A stretch of 19,631 nt of DNA from an uncultured Clostridia bacterium (GTDB lineage Bacteria > Bacillota > Clostridia > RGIG6154): the NCBI GenBank assembly GCA_934446135.1, contig CAKSDT010000023.1, positions 1 through 19,631 on the forward strand, read 5' to 3'. The notes beneath the pieces were generated by a model. That model did not search any database and was not told where the DNA came from. It saw nothing but the letters and a program-made list of their open reading frames with translations. Every line of letters starts with the position of its first letter. The first letter of the stretch is position 1. Position numbers and translations under genes: made by a program. Shown one piece after another: positions 14,501 through 19,631 of the stretch.

Positions 14501-14526
14501 GTTGCCGGTAAACCGGCAACTTTTTT
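14501..14526 (+). terminator. Terminator of thiT
   Basis: GTTGCCGG (14501-14508), loop TAAA, CCGGCAAC (14513-14520), then six T. A textbook rho-independent terminator 4 bases after the thiT stop. Confidence 0.93.
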
Positions 14527-14527
14527 A

Positions 14528-14556
14528 TTGAAAATTTTAAAAATAAATAGTATAAT
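14528..14556 (+). promoter_or_regulatory. Upstream promoter candidate of the regulator gene
   Basis: TTGAAA (14528-14533), a 17-base spacer and TATAAT (14551-14556), directly after the thiT terminator. Initiation near 14563 would place the 14569-14590 inverted repeat at the start of the RNA. Confidence 0.5.
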
Positions 14557-14568
14557 TGCAAACGGCAG

Positions 14569-14590
14569 TTATTTACTTTTATGTAAATAA
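14569..14590 (+). repeat. 8-base inverted repeat before the regulator promoter
   Basis: TTATTTAC (14569-14576) and GTAAATAA (14583-14590), a perfect palindrome with a 6-base spacer, ending one base before a TTGACA box. Its size fits an operator for a dimeric helix-turn-helix protein such as the one encoded just downstream. Confidence 0.55.
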
Positions 14591-14591
14591 G

Positions 14592-14624
14592 TTGACATTA
14601 CACAATAAAAATAAATAATGTAAA
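14592..14624 (+). promoter_or_regulatory. Promoter and dyad of the regulator gene
   Basis: TTGACA (14592-14597), a 16-base spacer and AATAAT (14614-14619). The promoter is itself a dyad: TTGACATTA (14592-14600) mirrors TAATGTAAA (14616-14624) with 8 of 9 positions matching, covering both promoter boxes. A repressor bound to both half-sites would block polymerase, which suggests autoregulation. Confidence 0.5.
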
Positions 14625-14641
14625 ATAAAGGGTGTGTTATT

Positions 14642-15229
14642 ATGAATCTCGGAGAAAATATTTCAAAATACAGAAAGAAACTAAAACTAAGTCAAAAGGA
14701 ACTTGCAAACCTTATAAATGTTTCTGATGCAGCAATTTCAAGATACGAGCACGATGCCGTTATACCACCCGAAATTATTGTGAAACTCTCAGATGTTTTT
14801 GGTATAACAACAGATGAACTTTTGGGTAAATCCAAAATCTCTGTAAGCACAGCAGAAGTTTTGATACCTGTTATAAAATCACTTGAATGTCCGGATTTAT
14901 CCGCACAGGAAAATATAACGGAATATATCAAACTTCCGAAATCATACTCAAAATACAGCGGCTATCTTTACAAAGTGCCCGATGATCTTTTTTATAATTG
15001 CGGCATACAAAGATGCAGTTACATTATTATTTCTTTTGATGCACCTCTGTCAAACGGTGATATTATCATATACACAGATTCATCAAAGAAAGTTAAAACA
15101 GGTATTTTTAATATGTCGCAAAAGACCGTAATACTAAGTGATTTACAGGGCAACGCAAAGATTGTGTCCGATAAATCACATATTAAAATCAAAGGCGTTG
15201 TCACACACTATATAAAACGCTACAAATAA
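14642..15229 (+). CDS. XRE-family regulator with degenerate S24/LexA-like domain
   Basis: A 195-residue protein. Residues 4-61 form a Cro/C1-type helix-turn-helix ('LSQKELANLINVSDAAISRYE'-like; LSQKELA is residues 16-22). Residues about 105-192 resemble the C-terminal domain of LexA/C1 repressors ('LSNGDIIIYTD', 'GVVTHYIKRYK'). At the place of the nucleophilic serine (GDSM in relatives) it has 'PDDLF', so L116 replaces Ser and self-cleavage is not expected. Cysteines 120 and 125 (CxxxxC) lie just after it; C83 is in the linker. AAAGGGTG precedes the ATG. Two dyads upstream suggest autoregulation. Its target and signal are unknown; neighbours are thiT and the SLH protein. It does not look like a phage remnant because no phage genes surround it. 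Confidence 0.85.
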   Translation: MNLGENISKYRKKLKLSQKELANLINVSDAAISRYEHDAVIPPEIIVKLSDVFGITTDELLGKSKISVSTAEVLIPVIKSLECPDLSAQENITEYIKLPKSYSKYSGYLYKVPDDLFYNCGIQRCSYIIISFDAPLSNGDIIIYTDSSKKVKTGIFNMSQKTVILSDLQGNAKIVSDKSHIKIKGVVTHYIKRYK

Positions 15230-15240
15230 AGCAAAACCTG

Positions 15241-15269
15241 TTGACATAAGACATTTTTAATGTTAAAAT
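15241..15269 (+). promoter_or_regulatory. Promoter of the SLH protein gene
   Basis: TTGACA (15241-15246), a 17-base spacer and TAAAAT (15264-15269), 23 bases before the ATG, with AAAGGA at 15279-15284. The near-consensus promoter and clean ribosome binding site fit an abundant surface protein. Confidence 0.8.
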
Positions 15270-15292
15270 TATGATTAGAAAGGAATGATTAG

Positions 15293-18082
15293 ATGAAGAA
15301 CTTAAAGAAGATATTTGCATTAGTGACTGTAATTTCAATTTTATTTACACAGTTTATTACAGTTAATGCGTCAAAATCATTTTCGGATGTGCCAACCGAT
15401 AATAATTCTTTCAGTGAAGCAATTTACACGCTTTCTGATCTCGGAATCATTAAAGGCGATGCAGGTGCTGATACTTTCAGACCTAAGGCTAATATAAGCC
15501 GTGAAGAATTCAGCGTTATAGTAGACCGTATCATGGGTATGGGTGACCTTAACATAACAGTTAACGACTATGTTTTTTCTGATGTTACACCGGAAACCTG
15601 TGACGATTGGTCAATTAAGGCAACAAAAATTGCTTATGATCTTAAAATAGTATCCGGTATGGGCGACGGAACATTTGCCCCTAAAGCGAATGTAACATTT
15701 GAACAGGCTGTTAAAATGATTGTTTGTGCATTAGGATACAATTCAGAAGCATTAAGCTATGGCGGATGGCCTAACGGATATATGACAGTTGCAAGAAATA
15801 AAGGTATTACTAAAAAATGCGAAATGGGACAAACTCTCCCCGCAACAAGAGAAGTAATTGCACAACTTGTGTTTAACGCACTTGATGTAGACCTTATGGT
15901 TGCAAACACAAACGGTGATAAAATTGTTTACACTGTTCAAGAGGGTCAGAATATTTTAAATCAAAAACTCAAATATGAATACGGTACCGGTACTTTCATA
16001 GGTACAACCTCACAGAGCATTGAAAAAGTTCCCGGCCTTTCGGACGGTTATGTTGCAATCAAAGATACTAAGACTTCACAAGTCGAAAAATTTGCGGCAG
16101 AATCTGCAGATTATTCATCATATCTTGGCAAAACGGTAAGATATTATTATGAAATTAACGATAAAAATGAATATCAATTAGTATCAGTTCGTGAACACAC
16201 TGCTTCCAATTCAACCAAAGTTGACTGCAAATATATTAAAAATATAACAAGTTCAGAGGTTGAGTATTATATTGATGACAATTACAGTGAGACAAACACG
16301 TTAGCATTCGTATCAAGACCGGCACTTACATTTAACGGTCAATATACAGAGAATGAAACGATAAATTCTCTTAAAAATGATATATTAAACGGAAACGGAA
16401 CTGTTGAATTTGTTGACAACAACAATGATGATGTTATCGAAATAATAAATATTAATATCGTTTCTGTATTTGTTATTGATGCAATTGACTCAACAAACTA
16501 CAGAATATACGATAAGTATGATCAGGCTAACATCCTCAATCTTAAAGAATCTGCCAAAAATGAAGTAAACATTTATAAAAATGATTCCAAAATACAGTTC
16601 CCTGCTTTGAAAATCGACGATGTTTTACTGGTATCTGAAAGTAAGAATTCCAATAAAGTCACGAATATCAGAGTAATAACAATTACAAAAAAAGGTTCTC
16701 TCCAAGGTGTTGCATCAGACCGCACAGAACTTACAGTAGGTTCTACCGATTACAAAGTTTCTGATGTTTTAAGAAAAAGATTTGAAAACGACTCAAGCCT
16801 CATTCCGGATATCGGAAGCAAAGTAACAGTTTATCTTAATGACAGTGATGAGGTAATGGAAATTTCAAGCGAAGGTCAATCATCAAATTACTCTTACGGT
16901 TATATATACTCATCAGGCACAAACTCTAAGAAAGATTCTATTATCGTAAGACTTGTCGGTGCAGACGGTGTTGCTCTCGACCTTAAAGTTGCAACTAAAA
17001 TCAAGATTGACGGAACAACTTATACCTGTTCTGATGTTAAAAACGATACTGATGTTGTAAACCAGATAGTATCACTTCTTGCAAGAGATCAGGTTGTTAA
17101 GTATTCTATTAATTCAAACGGTCAGTTAAACAATGTTCTTACAGCAACAACCGGTCAGACAGACACAACCAAATATCTTGTTAAGTATAAAGATGCAATT
17201 TCTACTGACAAATATCAGGCATCTACAAAATCACTCGGCAGAGAAATAACTCTTAATGCTTCAACTAAAGTTATGTTTGTCCCGACTGACATATCCGATA
17301 CTGATGAGTATTCAGTTAAATCGTACTCTGCAATGAAAGATGAAGGAACTTACAGTTATTTTGCTTATGACTGCACTGAAACAGGGGTTGCAAAATTCCT
17401 CCTTGTTAAAGGCTACACAATGAGTGATTCTGAGGCTCCTGCAGTTGTTGTAAACTCTGTTGTGTCTACTTCAGACGGATATAAACTTACAGGTTACAGC
17501 GGAAACAGTACAGTAACATACTACACAGATGACGCTGATAACGATTGCATTGCTGATTACAAACGCGGTGATGTTTTAAGACTCAAACTTAACTCATCTG
17601 ACAAGATTTCTTCTGTAACGCTTATGTTCTCACCAAGGGATATTCCGGAACTCAAAGCAACAGAAGCCGAAATGTCAAGTAATGCTCAGAACAACTCAGA
17701 CAACGAAATTGACTTCAGATATTATACAAAAGGCACAAACTACGACACACCTAATGCCGAATATATGTCAATATTCGGAACATCGTTTGCCCGTGATACT
17801 GACAGAACAACGGTTTCTTTGTTTGATGTAGAAGAAACAATAGATGCAGACGGAAATCCCGTATATTCACTTAATAATGATAACTTAATACCTGTTGCAT
17901 TTAATGAATCAACTGCATTCTTTACTGTAGATACCACTATCAATTCAACATCTTCAAATTATCTTACAAAAGCATCTTACAGTAATATAGCAGGATTTAA
18001 GAGTGCAAAATCAGGTGCGTCGCAGATGTACGCATATTGTTCAGAAGGCGTTGCAAAAATAATAATTGTATTGATTAAATAA
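15293..18082 (+). CDS. Secreted SLH-domain surface protein
   Basis: A 929-residue secreted protein. Residues 1-26 are a Sec signal peptide (KNLKK, hydrophobic core, likely cut after 'TVNA'). Three S-layer homology repeats follow: about 28-82 ('FSDVPTDNNSFSEAI', 'GDGAD-FRPKANISREEF' type), 94-148 ('FSDVTPETCDDW', 'GDGTFAPKANVTFEQAVKM') and 158-203, the last more divergent. SLH repeats bind pyruvylated secondary cell-wall polymer and hold proteins on the surface. The remaining 720 or so residues are Ser/Thr/Asn/Asp-rich, probably beta-rich, and match no domain I recognise; no catalytic motif, LPXTG or membrane anchor is seen. It could be an S-layer subunit or an adhesin. Strong promoter upstream, strong terminator downstream, single-gene unit. 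Confidence 0.9.
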   Translation: MKNLKKIFALVTVISILFTQFITVNASKSFSDVPTDNNSFSEAIYTLSDLGIIKGDAGADTFRPKANISREEFSVIVDRIMGMGDLNITVNDYVFSDVTPETCDDWSIKATKIAYDLKIVSGMGDGTFAPKANVTFEQAVKMIVCALGYNSEALSYGGWPNGYMTVARNKGITKKCEMGQTLPATREVIAQLVFNALDVDLMVANTNGDKIVYTVQEGQNILNQKLKYEYGTGTFIGTTSQSIEKVPGLSDGYVAIKDTKTSQVEKFAAESADYSSYLGKTVRYYYEINDKNEYQLVSVREHTASNSTKVDCKYIKNITSSEVEYYIDDNYSETNTLAFVSRPALTFNGQYTENETINSLKNDILNGNGTVEFVDNNNDDVIEIININIVSVFVIDAIDSTNYRIYDKYDQANILNLKESAKNEVNIYKNDSKIQFPALKIDDVLLVSESKNSNKVTNIRVITITKKGSLQGVASDRTELTVGSTDYKVSDVLRKRFENDSSLIPDIGSKVTVYLNDSDEVMEISSEGQSSNYSYGYIYSSGTNSKKDSIIVRLVGADGVALDLKVATKIKIDGTTYTCSDVKNDTDVVNQIVSLLARDQVVKYSINSNGQLNNVLTATTGQTDTTKYLVKYKDAISTDKYQASTKSLGREITLNASTKVMFVPTDISDTDEYSVKSYSAMKDEGTYSYFAYDCTETGVAKFLLVKGYTMSDSEAPAVVVNSVVSTSDGYKLTGYSGNSTVTYYTDDADNDCIADYKRGDVLRLKLNSSDKISSVTLMFSPRDIPELKATEAEMSSNAQNNSDNEIDFRYYTKGTNYDTPNAEYMSIFGTSFARDTDRTTVSLFDVEETIDADGNPVYSLNNDNLIPVAFNESTAFFTVDTTINSTSSNYLTKASYSNIAGFKSAKSGASQMYAYCSEGVAKIIIVLIK

Positions 18083-18100
18083 TTAAATGTATCAATTCTT

Positions 18101-18136
18101 AATTCCGCAGGTGGAATCCTGCGGAATTATTTTTTT
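18101..18136 (+). terminator. Terminator of the SLH protein gene
   Basis: AATTCCGCAGG (18101-18111) and CCTGCGGAATT (18118-18128), a perfect 11-base-pair stem with a 6-base loop, then ATTTTTTT. It lies 18 bases after the SLH stop. Confidence 0.92.
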
Positions 18137-18166
18137 CAGTATCTTTAGATGTGAAAGCACTCCCCG

Positions 18167-18182
18167 TTCCGCCGGGGCGGAA
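18167..18182. repeat. GC-rich palindrome
   Basis: TTCCGCC (18167-18173) and GGCGGAA (18176-18182) are perfect reverse complements with only GG between; an alternative fold pairs CCCCG (18162-18166) with CGGGG (18173-18177). It is markedly GC-rich in AT-rich surroundings and has no T-run of terminator type after it. It shares TTCCGC/GCGGAA ends with the nearby terminator. Confidence 0.6.
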
Positions 18183-18478
18183 ATAAAAAACTTCGGCATA
18201 TTAAAAAATTCCGACGATATAGCGGTAAAGTTTGTATTTACTGAACAGAAGGATTTTAATCAAATTTAAGAAAAATCGTTTTTAATAAAACAAACAACAC
18301 ATTCATATTAATTAAAATATGTCTGATTTATGATATTTCGGGTAAAGAAGGAATTAAAGCAAAAATTAAAACAACCCGTGAATACACCGATAATCAACTT
18401 CAGGAAAATTAAGTTTCAGATAAATAAGCATAAAAGCCTTTACAAATCCTTTTACAGACAATAAGAAAAAAGCACAAC

Positions 18479-18518
18479 AAAAAAACAACTATCAAAAACC
18501 GAAATTAAGGATAGTTGT
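18479..18518 (-). terminator. Terminator of the DUF2207-like gene
   Basis: On the minus strand, ACAACTATC (18510-18518) pairs with GATAGTTGT (18485-18493), 9 base pairs around a 16-base loop, then a run of T (complement of 18479-18484). It lies about 18 bases after the stop of the minus-strand gene. Confidence 0.85.
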
Positions 18519-18535
18519 ATTTGTTTTATGTTTTA

Positions 18536-19631
18536 TTACCTTGAGCCTCCGCCCGTTCCGCCGCCTGAGAATCCGCCTCCTCCTCCGAATGACGCATGAC
18601 CCCCCAAGCCATCGGTTCTTTGCTGCTGAAGTGCTCTCTGTGATGAAGTGCGCATTGTATAGTAATAACTGTTAGCAACAATTATATTTCTGTTATATTC
18701 CTCAAACTCAGGAATTCGCTCAGGATAAACTTTTTCCAGTTGTTTAAGAACTTTATCGGCAATACCGAAAAGTGTTGCATAAACAAGGTAATCCTGCCAT
18801 ATGAGAATTTCTTCAACTCCTCTTTCTGAAATAAGCGAAAACTCTTCAAGATACTTTTTAAGTCCGATTACTTGCGAAAGTTCCCTTTTGCCGGTCTCGG
18901 TCAAATCAGTTATGTATTTACCGGGTCTTAAAAATCCGCCTTTTTTAGAGAATTTCGTTTCACCGTCTGAAAGTGCTGTATCCATAACACTGTTTACAGA
19001 TTCCGGATGATCATAGGCATAATTTTTAAGTTCCTTTTCCTGTAAAACTCCATCCTCGCCAGAGGCCGAAACAAGAACTTTGTAAAGTTTCTTTCTTATT
19101 GCATCCTCCGGTTCTTTCAAAAGTTTAAGACTGACCGTTGTTTTAGTATTACCAAACATTCCAATCTTTTCTTCCTTCAACGGTTCAATGTTGTTATCGT
19201 TTATCATTGAAAGCATCAATGCTCCTATTATTAAACTTTCCTCATTTGCAACATCGAAATTTCTCGAAAGATAGTATGAAATCTCAATATCTCCGTCATT
19301 AGGAACTTCTCTGAAATATCCGGTCTCTTCTTTAAACTTTTTAATCTGTGATTTTCTCTTCACAAAACGGCTTACAATAAAGATTCCAAGAGCCAAAATG
19401 CCAAAAAGAATTATAAGGCCTATTATTTCCTCTAACAATCCGCCTTCTTCATAACCATAGTCGCTCCCCTCGAATGCTGTATCCTGCACCTCTTCAAATG
19501 ACTTATCAAATACGGTTTCCGGAAATACAATACCTTTATTCAGCCTGAGCATAACTATCATTTTGGCGTTTCCGTCCAAATCTGAGTTTGTATAAGCATT
19601 AACTTTGCCTTCCGTAAATTCTATTTGACCG
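18536..19631 (-). CDS. DUF2207-like membrane protein, N-terminus cut by window edge
   Basis: The frame is open to the last base, so about 365 C-terminal residues are present and the N-terminus is missing; a TTG at 19579 in this frame is internal, not the start. The visible part begins with the tail of an extracellular beta-rich domain ('DGNAKMIVMLRLNKG'), then one membrane helix ('EIIGLIILFGILALGIFIVS', near 19380-19440), a charged cytoplasmic region, 'YLVYATLFGIADKVLKQLE', and a Gly/Ser tail ending 'FGGGGGFSGGGTGGGSR'. That architecture is typical of DUF2207 (YciQ-like) membrane proteins, usually 550-650 residues with a signal peptide. The 'DYLVYATLFGIADKV' segment is a family hallmark. Function of the family is not established. 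A terminator follows at 18479-18518. Confidence 0.85.
   Translation of the reverse strand, partial: GQIEFTEGKVNAYTNSDLDGNAKMIVMLRLNKGIVFPETVFDKSFEEVQDTAFEGSDYGYEEGGLLEEIIGLIILFGILALGIFIVSRFVKRKSQIKKFKEETGYFREVPNDGDIEISYYLSRNFDVANEESLIIGALMLSMINDNNIEPLKEEKIGMFGNTKTTVSLKLLKEPEDAIRKKLYKVLVSASGEDGVLQEKELKNYAYDHPESVNSVMDTALSDGETKFSKKGGFLRPGKYITDLTETGKRELSQVIGLKKYLEEFSLISERGVEEILIWQDYLVYATLFGIADKVLKQLEKVYPERIPEFEEYNRNIIVANSYYYTMRTSSQRALQQQRTDGLGGHASFGGGGGFSGGGTGGGSR

Larger units (their letters stand above)
18083..18535. other. Gene-poor stretch with terminators and decayed-looking sequence
   Basis: About 450 bases between the SLH gene and the DUF2207-like gene. It contains a terminator for each neighbour (18101-18136 and 18479-18518), a GC-rich hairpin (18167-18182), and two short protein-like stretches in different plus-strand frames: one ending at 18269 ('FGILKNSDDIAVKFVF') and one at about 18260-18412 ('YDISGKEGIKAKIKTTREYT'). 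Neither has a ribosome binding site and a credible start. They may be remains of a frameshifted gene, or chance. Confidence 0.4.

Noticed and set aside
18087..18269. A 60-codon open frame after the SLH gene
   Set aside because: It runs straight through the SLH terminator hairpin and has no ribosome binding site; at best it covers part of a decayed gene.
18540..18605. Gly-rich repetitive coding tail as a tandem repeat element
   Set aside because: It is the normal low-complexity C-terminus of DUF2207-like proteins, not a DNA repeat.
19577..19579. TTG as the start of the DUF2207-like gene
   Set aside because: The frame is open for 17 more codons to the window edge and the family has a long N-terminal part, so the gene is simply truncated by the window.
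1..19631. CRISPR array, mobile element, phage or defence system
   Set aside because: No regularly spaced repeats, transposase, integrase, phage structural, nuclease-defence or toxin-antitoxin genes were seen; the XRE regulator alone is not enough.

Overview
The window looks like chromosomal DNA of a low-GC Bacillota, most likely class Clostridia. The evidence is AT-rich sequence with strong AGGAGG-type ribosome binding sites, canonical TTGACA/TATAAT promoters, SpoVG, a thiamin ECF S-component under a TPP riboswitch, a secreted SLH-domain (S-layer type) protein, and a gene for a peptidase of the gamma-D-glutamyl-diamino acid type. No tRNA, rRNA, CRISPR array, insertion sequence, phage gene or toxin-antitoxin pair was recognised. 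The region is mostly core housekeeping DNA with a few lineage-specific genes.

Layout. Positions 27-296 (minus) encode SpoVG, divergent from a plus-strand block: a zinc-ribbon protein (608-970), murA (993-2279), a YycJ/WalJ-like metallo-beta-lactamase-fold protein (2330-3100) and an M14 zinc peptidase (3155-4033). A bidirectional terminator at 4035-4060 separates this from a convergent membrane-anchored GH26-like glycosidase (4060-5670, minus). A small cysteine-containing DUF6472-like protein follows on the plus strand (5745-5930).

Positions 5970-13117 form a compact minus-strand operon read from one good promoter (13161-13189): murD, three tandem M42-family peptidase genes, an aconitase-family hydratase and recR. 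Genes overlap or lie within about 15 bases of each other. The third M42 gene has lost most metal-binding and catalytic residues, so it is a probable pseudo-peptidase kept next to two intact copies. This is the most interesting protein-level observation here.

The plus strand then carries yqeY (13266-13712), a strong promoter, a TPP riboswitch with its terminator, and thiT (13930-14496). A 12-base perfect inverted repeat links the predicted 5' end of the riboswitch transcript to the segment just before the thiT ribosome binding site. Next come a Cro/C1-type regulator whose S24-like C-terminal domain lacks the nucleophilic serine (14642-15229) and a 929-residue SLH protein (15293-18082) with its own promoter and terminator. 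After a gene-poor stretch of about 450 bases holding structured and decayed-looking sequence, the window ends inside a minus-strand DUF2207-like membrane protein (18536 to the edge).

How the genes fit together. Much of the window concerns the cell envelope: MurA and MurD make peptidoglycan precursor, the M14 peptidase probably trims muropeptides, and the GH26-like, SLH and DUF2207 proteins sit at the membrane or surface. The rest are peptidases, central metabolism, recombination repair and thiamin uptake. All functional statements come from reading motifs by eye; no database search was run.
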